Position numbers and translations under genes: made by a program | Shown: in pieces, positions 7,111-13,264 of the stretch | Numbering within the stretch: the first letter of the stretch is position 1 | Layout of the letters: each line of letters opens with the position of its first letter | DNA from: Candidatus Curtissbacteria bacterium RIFCSPLOWO2_01_FULL_41_18 | GTDB lineage: Bacteria; Patescibacteriota; Microgenomatia; Curtissbacterales; GWA2-41-24 | NCBI GenBank assembly: GCA_001776475.1 | Contig: MFBQ01000008.1 | Coordinates: 1-13,834, forward strand | Length of the DNA stretch: 13,834 bases | Direction: 5' to 3' | The notes under the pieces: generated by a model | The model's input: the letters and a program-made list of their open reading frames with translations, nothing else | Told to the model about the DNA's origin: nothing | Database searches by the model: none

Positions 7111-8421
7111 CTAATATTTTCTTATCCAGAATGTTCTCAAAAATGTTCTGGTTACGGTAATTGCCGAAAACATGGAAACCAAAATGCCGATGGCAAGAGT
7201 TAGCGCAAAACCGCGAATTGGCCCGGTGCCGAAGTTAAATAAAATGGCAGTCGTTATAAGCGATGAGACGTTAGAGTCGCGAATTGATGGCCAAGCTCTC
7301 TCAAAACCGGCAAAGAAGGCTTCAAGTTTGGGCTTTCCCCAGCGCAGTTCTTCCTTTATCCTTTCGAAAATGAGAATGTTGGCATCAACGGCCATGCCAA
7401 TAGAAAGTACGAAGCCGGCAATTCCGGCAAGAGTTAAGGTGACCGGTACCAGTTTAAAAATAGCAAAGACTAAAAGCGTATAGATAAAAAGAGCGGCGAT
7501 GGCAAAAAGACCTAAAACTCGATAGTAGAAAATCATAAAGATAGCAACAGAGGTAAGACCGACAACGGTGGCAAAAATACTTTTTTGTATTGAGCTTTGG
7601 CCGATCGTTGGCCCGACTCGACTCTGGCTTTCGATTTTTAGAGGGGTCTTTAGTGCTCCGGAATTTAATTCTATCGCGATTTCCTTGGCTTGTTTTGAAT
7701 CAAAGTTGCCGGTGATTATTGCCTTTCCGTCACTAATAACTGATTGAACTCTTGGTGCTTGTTTTAGCTCTCCATCAATAAAAATGGCTACTGGCCTCTC
7801 TAAGTTATTTTTTGTTATCTCTTCAAATTTTTTAGCACCCTCGCTGTTAAATTCAAGATTAACAACATAGCCGGGAGTTTGGGAATCTTGGCTGGGAGAA
7901 GCAGTTGCTCTTCTAAGGTCATTACCAGTTAAGCCAGTGCTGATAAAAACATCTGGACTGATTTCGATTTCTGCCGTTGCTTCTTTTGAAAAATCTTTGG
8001 GAAGTGTTTTAAATTCAAGAAAGGCTACCTTTTTAAGCGCAGCAATGACTTCATCTGCATTTGAGACACCTGGCATTTCTACAATTAGCCGATACTGTCC
8101 TCCTTTTTTCCCAGTTTGAATGACAGGTTCGGAAACACCATAAGCGTTAATTCTATTTTCTACGATATTTTTGGCAGACTCCAAGGCATCATCACGACTT
8201 GCGAAATCGATATTTGACATGTCGGCAGACATCGTAAGTTCGACTCCGCCAGCCAAGTCTAACCCTAGTTTTGGCTCCAGATCTCTTTTGATAACATTGG
8301 TTACAAATTTTGAGTGTGTGAAGTATTGGCCAAAAATCTTAAACTTTGGGAGATCAACGTAGAGGCTTAGTAGTGTTAGGGCAATAATTATTAAAACAAT
8401 AAGCCTCGGCTTTTTTAACAT
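7111..8421 (-). CDS. secD: Protein translocase subunit SecD
   Basis: Partner of SecF. One N-terminal helix (about 7-22) is followed by the canonical LGLDLAGG at 52-59, and a P1 extracytoplasmic domain (about 60-270) ending in the GALKTPL/GPTIGQSSI region. Five helices follow, with GMAVDANILIFERIKEEL at 342-359 carrying the proton-relay Asp346. The length of 436 matches the compact SecD of many Gram-positive and CPR bacteria (E. coli is about 615). ATG start, 12 bases downstream of the nucleotidyltransferase stop, with no clear Shine-Dalgarno. No yajC is present next to it. Confidence 0.96.
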   Translation of the reverse strand: MLKKPRLIVLIIIALTLLSLYVDLPKFKIFGQYFTHSKFVTNVIKRDLEPKLGLDLAGGVELTMSADMSNIDFASRDDALESAKNIVENRINAYGVSEPVIQTGKKGGQYRLIVEMPGVSNADEVIAALKKVAFLEFKTLPKDFSKEATAEIEISPDVFISTGLTGNDLRRATASPSQDSQTPGYVVNLEFNSEGAKKFEEITKNNLERPVAIFIDGELKQAPRVQSVISDGKAIITGNFDSKQAKEIAIELNSGALKTPLKIESQSRVGPTIGQSSIQKSIFATVVGLTSVAIFMIFYYRVLGLFAIAALFIYTLLVFAIFKLVPVTLTLAGIAGFVLSIGMAVDANILIFERIKEELRWGKPKLEAFFAGFERAWPSIRDSNVSSLITTAILFNFGTGPIRGFALTLAIGILVSMFSAITVTRTFLRTFWIRKY

Positions 8422-8433
8422 GGGCAGTTAACT

Positions 8434-9012
8434 CTAAAGCTTAACCAATTCTTCTTCGTCACCGATTAACATGACTCTGGGTTTTGAAAGAATATTTAGA
8501 ACGAAGGGGTCTCGGCGGTTTTTTCGAAAGTTAAATTCCTCATCTGTCATTGGCGTAAAATTTATTTCTCGACTGCGTCTTGCCTCCTCTTCTTTAATGA
8601 TACTGGAGAGTTCGGGCAGAACAATAGTGCCCACAACGAACAGATCAATGTCGTTGGAGTTGTAGGGCTTACCTTTAACAAATGAGCCTGAAAGAATCGC
8701 ATAGCTTATTTTGCCAAGCTTTGCTCTATTTTTAATAATGGCACCACCCAAGCCAATACTTTTGTTAACCATAGAAAGAAATTCAGGTAAAAAGATAAAG
8801 TCCCGTTTAACTGAATAATATCTGCGATTTGCCCGCCATTCACTTTGCAAAAATCCAGTCATTTCAAGTCTTGCCAATTCGCGCCTGACAGCATTAATCT
8901 CCTCGCCAACACGGCGGACAATTTCTCTGACATGATAGCTTTGTCCGGGATTACCCAAAAACAATTCAAGAATTTTAACTCTTACTTTGGAAATTAATAT
9001 ATCGATTAACAT
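8434..9012 (-). CDS. Winged-helix / nucleotidyltransferase-domain protein (ArsR-like wHTH + MNT-like NTase)
   Basis: The N-terminal winged helix (about 1-70, SYHVREIVRRVGEEINAVRRELARLEMTGFL) resembles ArsR/MarR-type DNA-binding domains. The C-terminal half has the nucleotidyltransferase signature GSx10DxD: Gly109-Ser110, then Asp121 and Asp123 in NDIDLFVVG. The catalytic positions look intact. Such fusions are common in archaea and CPR bacteria, usually as solitary genes of unknown role; the lone NTase domain resembles MntA antitoxins. No HEPN toxin gene is adjacent. It lies 12 bases upstream of secD on the same strand and is probably co-transcribed. The function is not known: it could be a regulator or a nucleotide-transferring modifier. 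Confidence 0.85.
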   Translation of the reverse strand: MLIDILISKVRVKILELFLGNPGQSYHVREIVRRVGEEINAVRRELARLEMTGFLQSEWRANRRYYSVKRDFIFLPEFLSMVNKSIGLGGAIIKNRAKLGKISYAILSGSFVKGKPYNSNDIDLFVVGTIVLPELSSIIKEEEARRSREINFTPMTDEEFNFRKNRRDPFVLNILSKPRVMLIGDEEELVKL

Positions 9013-9109
9013 CGGTTTCTGTTTAAGAGACTTTTTTGGAACTTATAATTTTAAACTTATGGCAGATTTAATTTATTTTTCTGGCAGGACTTGTTTTAAG
9101 TTGGGCAAA

Positions 9110-10303
9110 CTAATATTCTACTTTATTGCCAACCGGAATAGTTTGAATCCACACTAGACCGCGATTAAGCTCAATCTCTTTACCGCTACTATCTATAAAC
9201 TTTGTCCTTGATGTTCTTGATCCTTTAACCCATTTGCCTTCTATCACTTTGCCATCTTGGAAAATCAAGGTCTTACCAGAGCCAATAGTCCCGTAGAGAA
9301 GGTGGCCATCAGGATAACCATCGTTTGCTATTCTTTCTGTTTCAAACTGGATAATGACATTTTTGGCACTCATCTGTTCTTTAGTGATGGGGTCTATCTG
9401 GGCTGTTTCCTGATGGAAACGTTGATATACGTTGGAGGTTTTGTCGTATTTCCAAGTCACCGTATAATCTGGCGCTTGGGGCCAAAATGGGACACTTATC
9501 GGTTTTTGGTCGCCTCGCCCGTTAATTGAGGCGTCATCTTTAAATTTCCAGATCACAAAATCTTTGTCCCAACGGACTCCTTTGTCGTTCTCCGGCCCAA
9601 ATCCTCTGTCTTTGGCCGCATCCCAAAGTTTTTTGGTTGTTGAATGAACGTTGTGGGGAGCAAGTTTATCTGTGCCTCGCCAATAAGTCGGGAAGCCTAG
9701 ACCAAACTGATCCATGTCGCGGATTTCATAATCCCTGATTTGGCCTAAAGCATCAGCCGGTCCGGGAGTATTGGCTCCCCCAACATGGGCATAAGCAGCA
9801 TCATATTCGGCGACCCAATCAAGAAAATAGGTTCTAGCGGATCTTATAGAAGCGACGTCTCCAGCATCCTGACAAAGATAAAGTGCCAGAAAGCGAGTAA
9901 TACCACCCTCGGCAACAGCCTCGTAAATGATATCTGCTCGAGAAAGACCTAAAGGCGGCCTGGCGTCTATGTGATTTTCCACCATGAAACCAAGAGGTCT
10001 TCTTTGCTTCCATTGTTCTTCTCTACTTTTTGTGTAGAGAACACCATTAAGTGGGCAGGGCTTATCCTTTGTACCTTCTTCGCTTCCTGAAGTTACATCA
10101 GTTAAGTTTCCAAATGGGGTCTTAATGTCAAACGGCTTTTTTAAAACGGCATTAAATACCATGTACGAAACGCCTGCTGCGGCAAGATATAAAATTATCG
10201 AACCAACCGCAATCTGTAATTTTTTACTTTTAAAAAAAGCTGGTACTCTCAATTTTAGTAAATTCCTGCGTTTATTTAAACTTAAACGCAAGGGGTCCGT
10301 CAA
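9110..10303 (-). CDS. DUF3048 (YerB-like) membrane-anchored extracytoplasmic protein
   Basis: After a basic N-terminus, one transmembrane helix (about 31-50) anchors a large outside domain. Family features include RPLGFMVENHIDARPPLGL at 102-120, ADIIYEAVAEGGITRFLALY at 123-142, SIRSARTYFLDW at 152-163, YAHVGG at 171-176 and APHNVH at 215-220. A C-terminal second domain holds YGTIGSGKTLIFQDGKVIEGKW. B. subtilis YerB belongs to this family; its biochemical role is unknown and a cell-envelope function is likely. Length 397 is slightly long because of the tail before the anchor. The start is TTG at 10301-10303, overlapping the DUF4446 stop as TTGA, with the start codon inside a perfect hairpin loop. 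Confidence 0.92.
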   Translation of the reverse strand: MTDPLRLSLNKRRNLLKLRVPAFFKSKKLQIAVGSIILYLAAAGVSYMVFNAVLKKPFDIKTPFGNLTDVTSGSEEGTKDKPCPLNGVLYTKSREEQWKQRRPLGFMVENHIDARPPLGLSRADIIYEAVAEGGITRFLALYLCQDAGDVASIRSARTYFLDWVAEYDAAYAHVGGANTPGPADALGQIRDYEIRDMDQFGLGFPTYWRGTDKLAPHNVHSTTKKLWDAAKDRGFGPENDKGVRWDKDFVIWKFKDDASINGRGDQKPISVPFWPQAPDYTVTWKYDKTSNVYQRFHQETAQIDPITKEQMSAKNVIIQFETERIANDGYPDGHLLYGTIGSGKTLIFQDGKVIEGKWVKGSRTSRTKFIDSSGKEIELNRGLVWIQTIPVGNKVEY

Positions 10304-10310
10304 ACGGACC
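10294..10310 (-). promoter_or_regulatory. Hairpin enclosing the DUF3048 start codon
   Basis: On the minus strand the sequence is GGTCCGT, TTG, ACGGACC: a perfect 7-bp stem with five G-C pairs whose three-base loop is the TTG start codon. The upstream gene's TGA stop overlaps the loop and stem. A ribosome finishing DUF4446 would melt it, so it probably forces translational coupling. Confidence 0.65.
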
Positions 10311-10767
10311 GGGCAGCCTTTTCTACCGCCTCTTTCTCCTCCTTAGAAAATTGATGGGTTGCAGGTTTGGCACCTACAACCTGTTTTGCATAAACCCTAG
10401 TTCCACCTCTGGAATGTAATGACGAAACAACTATGCCGTTATTGTTACCATCCAAAAGAGCAATCACAAAGCTCTGATCACCACCCGCTTCTTCGAAAGG
10501 GTTAAACCTAATTAGCGCATGTTTTTGAAAATTTGCTAGTTCCCGTTTGTTCGATTTATCAAGCTCTTTTAAGATTTGTGTGATCTGCTTTGCCTGCAGA
10601 TCACCCCTGGCAACAATTTTCTCCAAAACCTTGCCTAAATCTAGATTATTTTCTCCTTTTGTAAGCCTTCTGTAATGACCAATGGTCTTTGTTAGATAAA
10701 TACTTAAAAGTGCAATCCAGATTACAAGCGCTACTATTATGTAAGTAGCGATTTGTAGACTATCCAT
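10300..10767 (-). CDS. DUF4446 family membrane protein
   Basis: Conserved uncharacterised family of Firmicutes and CPR bacteria. The N-terminal transmembrane helix (about 6-28) is followed by a coiled-coil-prone charged stretch (about 40-80). The family core at 86-127 is IRFNPFEEAGGDQSF, then IALLDGNNNGIVVSSLHSRGGTRVYAK. Length 155 is typical. No catalytic motif is known. ATG start, no Shine-Dalgarno, with a good promoter upstream. It is the first gene of a two-gene operon with DUF3048, so both products probably work at the envelope. Confidence 0.92.
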   Translation of the reverse strand: MDSLQIATYIIVALVIWIALLSIYLTKTIGHYRRLTKGENNLDLGKVLEKIVARGDLQAKQITQILKELDKSNKRELANFQKHALIRFNPFEEAGGDQSFVIALLDGNNNGIVVSSLHSRGGTRVYAKQVVGAKPATHQFSKEEKEAVEKAARSV

Positions 10768-10798
10768 CTCGAGCTTTGGATAAATTTAGTACTCCACC

Positions 10799-10827
10799 CT
10801 TTTACCATGCGTTAAAGTTGTTGTCAA
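10799..10827 (-). promoter_or_regulatory. Predicted promoter of the DUF4446-DUF3048 operon
   Basis: A consensus TTGACA (10822-10827) and TAAAAG (10799-10804, 4 of 6) are 17 bases apart on the minus strand. A TGG before the -10 gives an extended -10 form. The predicted leader is about 25 bases. Confidence 0.55.
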
Positions 10828-10877
10828 TGGTTCGACTTAGCTCACCATTGACTCTGAAACCTTTGAAGGGTCAATGG
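10823..10877. repeat. Three copies of GTCAATGG / CCATTGAC in the divergent promoter region
   Basis: GTCAATGG occurs at 10823-10830 and 10870-10877, with its exact inverse CCATTGAC at 10845-10852. The first two form a perfect 8-bp inverted repeat with a 14-base centre. The first copy contains most of the DUF4446 -35 box (TTGACA), so a protein bound here would compete with RNA polymerase. They may also simply be several -35-like hexamers. Confidence 0.6.
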
Positions 10878-10893
10878 GTTTTTATGGTAAGAT
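10863..10893 (+). promoter_or_regulatory. Possible promoter of the small membrane-protein gene at 10916
   Basis: TAAGAT at 10888-10893 is preceded by TGG (extended -10 form). TTGAAG lies at 10863-10868, but the 19-base spacing is long, so the -35 is uncertain. Confidence 0.35.
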
Positions 10894-10915
10894 AACTGAC
10901 AAAAGGAGAGAATAA

Positions 10916-11194
10916 ATGCCTTTTAAGACAAAAAAACAAAAAATGCGTGCCGAAAAACGGCTTTTGGAGTTTGTTGAGGCTCAAGAGTTCAGCTACGTTT
11001 CCGGCAAGAAAACGGATAAAAGCCCCGCCAAAGGTGCGACAGAGCAAGAAACGGGCAAGATTAATGTTGGCGCTAGAGTAGCAATTGAAAAGAATTATTC
11101 ATATGTAAGAAGCGAACTTGTCAAAATTGCTATCCTAGCTTCTATTATTATAGGTCTTCAAATTCTCCTAAGGCTAACAGATATCTCTCTTTAG
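10916..11194 (+). CDS. Hypothetical small basic protein with a C-terminal membrane anchor
   Basis: The 92-residue product has a strongly basic N-terminus (MPFKTKKQKMRAEKR), a polar middle (about 28-58) and one transmembrane helix at about 68-87 (LVKIAILASIIIGLQILLRL), leaving only a few residues beyond. The orientation is probably N-in, like tail-anchored proteins. The MPF(K/R)TKKQK opening recalls small conserved hypothetical proteins of CPR genomes, from memory and unverified. A good ribosome site (AAAAGGAGAG at 10901-10910) precedes the ATG at 10916. It is followed by its own short spacer and the zinc-ribbon gene on the same strand. Function unknown; SecE-like size and topology were considered but no SecE motif is visible. 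Confidence 0.75.
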   Translation: MPFKTKKQKMRAEKRLLEFVEAQEFSYVSGKKTDKSPAKGATEQETGKINVGARVAIEKNYSYVRSELVKIAILASIIIGLQILLRLTDISL

Positions 11195-11231
11195 AAAAAT
11201 CTCCATCTTACCAGCAAGCTTCCAGGTAGTC

Positions 11232-11261
11232 TTGACGCGCACGTTGTGGCTGTGCTATGGT
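11232..11261 (+). promoter_or_regulatory. Predicted promoter of the DUF5679 gene
   Basis: TTGACG (11232-11237) and TATGGT (11256-11261) are 18 bases apart, with TGC directly before the -10 (extended form). It would give a leader of about 75 bases before the ATG at 11342. Confidence 0.5.
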
Positions 11262-11280
11262 TGAAGCTAGTTGAAGCTAG
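11261..11280 (+). repeat. Tandem duplication of a 10-mer at the transcription start region
   Basis: TTGAAGCTAG is repeated twice without gap (11261-11270, 11271-11280), directly after the predicted -10. A short TTAGC/GCTAA inverted repeat follows (11282-11299 region), giving the leader some folding potential. The role is unknown. Confidence 0.7.
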
Positions 11281-11323
11281 ATTAGCCTTAAAAAAGCTAA
11301 GAGAGACTGAATCTTCACTGCCT

Positions 11324-11335
11324 AAAGGAGGTGAT
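11324..11335 (+). promoter_or_regulatory. Full-length Shine-Dalgarno of the DUF5679 gene
   Basis: AAAGGAGGTGAT is complementary over all 12 bases to the usual 16S rRNA 3' end. The GGAGG core ends ten bases before the ATG at 11342, so it decides this start over the longer open frame that begins at 11246. Confidence 0.85.
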
Positions 11336-11341
11336 AAAAGA

Positions 11342-11482
11342 ATGACTCAAATGTACTGTGTTAAATGCCGCGCAAAAAGAGACGATCCCAACGCCCAAAA
11401 AGTGACAATGAAGAACGGCAAGCCAGCAATGAAAGGTAAGTGTCCAGTTTGTGGTACAACAATGTTTAAAATTGGTGGCTAG
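11342..11482 (+). CDS. DUF5679 zinc-ribbon protein
   Basis: A 46-residue protein, almost all of it one zinc ribbon. The zinc ligands are Cys6-x2-Cys9 (YCVKC) and Cys34-x2-Cys37 (CPVCG), with a basic strand between them (VTMKNGKPAMKGKC). The family is small, widespread in CPR bacteria and some actinobacteria, and uncharacterised; nucleic acid or ribosome association is a guess from its charge and fold. The start is fixed by the very strong ribosome site at 11324-11335. It ends 44 bases before a bidirectional terminator, and the strong promoter and ribosome site suggest high expression. Confidence 0.88.
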   Translation: MTQMYCVKCRAKRDDPNAQKVTMKNGKPAMKGKCPVCGTTMFKIGG

Positions 11483-11526
11483 TCGAACTAGTCTACCACG
11501 TTTGACTGTGTTGGCCAGTAGCATTT

Positions 11527-11572
11527 AGAAAAAACCCTGCGACAGCATTAATTTGTCTTCGGGGTTTTTTCT
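11527..11572. terminator. Bidirectional rho-independent terminator
   Basis: AGAAAAAACCC (11527-11537) pairs perfectly with GGGTTTTTTCT (11562-11572). An inner GACA/TGTC pair (11541-11544 with 11554-11557) extends the fold. Both strands show a G-rich stem side followed by six T. It sits between the convergent DUF5679 gene and the gene at 11579-12202. Confidence 0.85.
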
Positions 11573-11578
11573 GCTGAA

Positions 11579-12202
11579 TTAGGAGCCGGATAGCAATAAA
11601 ATCGTTGCTTTCTGGACAAAATAAAAAGATCTAAGAATTGGTTGAGGAAATTTATCGAGTTTGCCGTATAGATCTTGCGAGTTTTTTGCTAGTGTTGACC
11701 TGTCAAATTGCCATGTTATTTTAATTACTTGGGTGGAATTTTCGCTAAGGCGTGTTAATTCAATTTTCTCATATCCAATTTTATCATTTGGGCCTAAATT
11801 TGCATGCTCTAGGTCTTGGGCGGAGAATAATGCCTGCTCGTCGGCAACAACGGCTGGCATAACTTTAACAAACAGACTTGGGTCGGCACCTTGGGGCATT
11901 TCAAGCGTGGCAATCATCTTATTTTGATAGCGCGAAAACCCCGTATCGTGAGTGAATTTTACAGTAGTTACTTCTTTTTGATTTGTCACCATATCCCACG
12001 TATAACTAGTAACATAAAACCCTTTATATGACGGAGGAATCTCTGGGATACGAACAATTTCCTGGAATTTTTTATTTAGATTTGCATTAATTTTATCAGT
12101 ATTTTGCTTAACCACCTTAAAGCTAATAACTAAGGCGATAATGAGTGTGACGATGACGACCAGAAAGACAGATACCAAGCCAATTTTGATTACTTTCTTC
12201 AC
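11579..12202 (-). CDS. Hypothetical membrane-anchored protein
   Basis: I do not recognise this 207-residue product. One N-terminal transmembrane helix (about 8-29) follows a short KK-containing start. A charged stalk (about 30-50) leads to an outside domain of alternating beta-type segments (for example GFYVTSYTWDM, EVTTVKFTHDTG, NKMIATLEMP, TQVIKITWQF), with no cysteines or catalytic motif. The start is GTG at 12200-12202. A TACAAT box six bases upstream suggests a leaderless mRNA, which fits the absence of a Shine-Dalgarno. The gene ends against the bidirectional terminator and stands alone as a unit. Confidence 0.8.
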   Translation of the reverse strand: MKKVIKIGLVSVFLVVIVTLIIALVISFKVVKQNTDKINANLNKKFQEIVRIPEIPPSYKGFYVTSYTWDMVTNQKEVTTVKFTHDTGFSRYQNKMIATLEMPQGADPSLFVKVMPAVVADEQALFSAQDLEHANLGPNDKIGYEKIELTRLSENSTQVIKITWQFDRSTLAKNSQDLYGKLDKFPQPILRSFYFVQKATILLLSGS

Positions 12203-12340
12203 AATACTATTGTAACACTCAATATTTTGTCAGAATGGGGAAATTAAGTAGATATCTATCTATAATCTGTACGAAGGGCTTCGAGAAACGATTCTCTAGT
12301 TGTTTGGCGCGAGAGGACCTTAATTGGGATTTTTTTGGCT
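12203..12340. other. Spacer between the vapC end and the 207-residue gene
   Basis: 138 bases with no convincing gene. It holds the -10 box above and a weak GAGAA/TTCTC hairpin. On the minus strand, a run of about 29 sense codons out of frame with vapC ends in TAG near 12252. I see no terminator for vapBC. Confidence 0.5.
12209..12214 (-). promoter_or_regulatory. Possible -10 box of the 207-residue membrane protein gene
   Basis: TACAAT (5 of 6) lies six bases before the GTG start, which places the predicted transcription start on or next to the start codon. No good -35 is found at 16-18 bases. Confidence 0.35.
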
Positions 12341-12769
12341 TTAGACAGGATAATTCTGCAAATTTTTAACAACTTGATTCTTAGTCTTTTCTAATAATTT
12401 TTTATCGGTGGTAAAAAATGGGGCCTTTAAATATTCGGCTAAAACGACATAACTAGCGTCATAAGAGGAAATATCAAGGTTCACTGCTTTTTCTAGAGCT
12501 TTTTCCATTAATTCTTTTGATGAGTAAACAATAAAATCGAGTTCCAGGAATCCTTGATAAGCACTTATTGCTTTTCCCCTATCAATTCTTAAACTTTTAA
12601 TTGCGGTCCTAAGTAAATTATTGACTTCGTAAAAAATAAGCAAAGGTAAGGATATTGATATTATTTTATTTGTAAAATCTTCCTTTACCTCTAAAGCTAA
12701 ATCACCTTGATCTTCTTCTGGGAAAAACCACTTGGCAATTACTGAAGAATCAAGGACTATATTTCTCAC
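12341..12769 (-). CDS. vapC: VapC-type PIN-domain toxin ribonuclease
   Basis: Metal-dependent RNase toxin of a VapBC pair; characterised relatives cut tRNA or rRNA. The PIN acidic residues are all present: Asp7 (VLDSSVIAKW), Glu48 (FYEVNNLL), Asp104 (SYDASYVVLA) and Asp122 (FTTDKKLL). Length 142 is normal. It starts with GTG at 12767-12769, overlapping the vapB TGA stop as GTGA, so its translation depends on antitoxin translation. This arrangement keeps antitoxin in excess. No truncation or lost catalytic residue is seen, so the toxin is probably active. Confidence 0.94.
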   Translation of the reverse strand: MRNIVLDSSVIAKWFFPEEDQGDLALEVKEDFTNKIISISLPLLIFYEVNNLLRTAIKSLRIDRGKAISAYQGFLELDFIVYSSKELMEKALEKAVNLDISSYDASYVVLAEYLKAPFFTTDKKLLEKTKNQVVKNLQNYPV

Positions 12770-13020
12770 TTGAGGTTTTTTCTGCTTCTCTCTAGGAGTT
12801 TTTGAAGGTTGATGTTTTTATCTTCAAGACCTTGGCGAAATTTATCTATCTTGGCCATAGCTTGCTTTTGGGAATATAAATCTGATATGTGGCCAAAACC
12901 TTTTGCCAGTGTACTGTTTATTACCTCCTGAAGATTAGTCCCTCGTTTGATCGCAAGCAGACGAGATTGATCTAGGAGATCTTTCCTTATTCTAATAGTT
13001 GTTCTGACTGCGTTTTGCAT
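12766..13020 (-). CDS. vapB: VapB-type antitoxin (ribbon-helix-helix)
   Basis: An 84-residue partner of VapC. An N-terminal ribbon-helix-helix DNA-binding domain (about 5-42, VRTTIRIRKDLLDQSRLLAIKRGTN) is followed by a charged C-terminal tail (about 45-84) expected to wrap the toxin active site. The ATG at 13018-13020 has no Shine-Dalgarno. The promoter geometry predicts a leaderless mRNA starting at this ATG. A perfect palindrome in the promoter spacer is the likely VapB(C) operator. Confidence 0.9.
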   Translation of the reverse strand: MQNAVRTTIRIRKDLLDQSRLLAIKRGTNLQEVINSTLAKGFGHISDLYSQKQAMAKIDKFRQGLEDKNINLQKLLERSRKNLK

Positions 13021-13026
13021 AGCCTA

Positions 13027-13055
13027 ATGTTAGCATCTTGTCATCAAGATGTCAA
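13027..13055 (-). promoter_or_regulatory. Predicted leaderless promoter of vapBC
   Basis: A consensus TTGACA (13050-13055), a 17-base spacer and TAACAT (13027-13032, 4 of 6). Only six bases separate the -10 from the vapB ATG, so transcription should start at or beside the A of ATG. Confidence 0.65.
13034..13051. promoter_or_regulatory. Palindromic operator inside the vapBC promoter spacer
   Basis: CATCTTG (13034-13040) and CAAGATG (13045-13051) form a perfect 7-bp inverted repeat around TCAT. It almost fills the spacer between the -35 and -10, so a bound VapB dimer would block RNA polymerase. Confidence 0.7.
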
Positions 13056-13264
13056 TTACTTTTATTTTTTAAAATTAAAATGCACCGAATTGATCCTACG
13101 ACCTGTATAACAAGGCTTCTGTAACCCTTCGATTGAATTCAGGTCGTTCAGACTCTGAGAGTCTTCAGGCTCGATGAGGTCTCGAGGCACTTAATTTTCT
13201 GTGGACGGCCTATATTGTAGAGCCTCACTTCGTTTCACTCAGTGTAAACTGCTTTATGCTGTGA
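13056..13264. other. Spacer without a convincing gene between vapBC and the comM remnant
   Basis: About 209 bases. An AT-rich strip adjoins the vapBC promoter; the rest is more GC-rich. It contains a perfect 7-bp inverted repeat with a 1-base centre (AGACTCT/AGAGTCT, 13150-13164) and three TTCAG copies nearby. On the minus strand, a 42-codon frame from GTG to TAA (about 13070-13198) contains SIEGLQKPCYTGRRINSVHF; it has no ribosome site and I do not recognise it. No terminator is evident. Confidence 0.45.

Noticed and set aside
6704..7481. Plus-strand frames within secF and secD
   Set aside because: Antisense shadows in membrane-protein genes; no start signals or family resemblance.
9013..9109. 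Promoter of the wHTH-nucleotidyltransferase-secDF unit at TATAAG (9042-9047, minus)
   Set aside because: The -10-like hexamer has no acceptable -35 at 16-18 bases, so it was not listed as a feature.
10916..11194. Small membrane protein considered as SecE
   Set aside because: Size and single C-terminal helix are compatible, but no SecE sequence signature is visible and no nusG or ribosomal genes are adjacent.
11246..11341. N-terminal extension of the DUF5679 frame
   Set aside because: The full-length Shine-Dalgarno at 11324-11335 lies inside it and points to the ATG at 11342; the family is about this short; the extension also overlaps the predicted promoter.
12252..12340. Minus-strand run of about 29 sense codons just after vapC, in a shifted frame
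   Set aside because: Short enough to arise by chance at this base composition; no start, no ribosome site, no recognised motif. A frameshifted longer vapC is unlikely because VapC is already full length.
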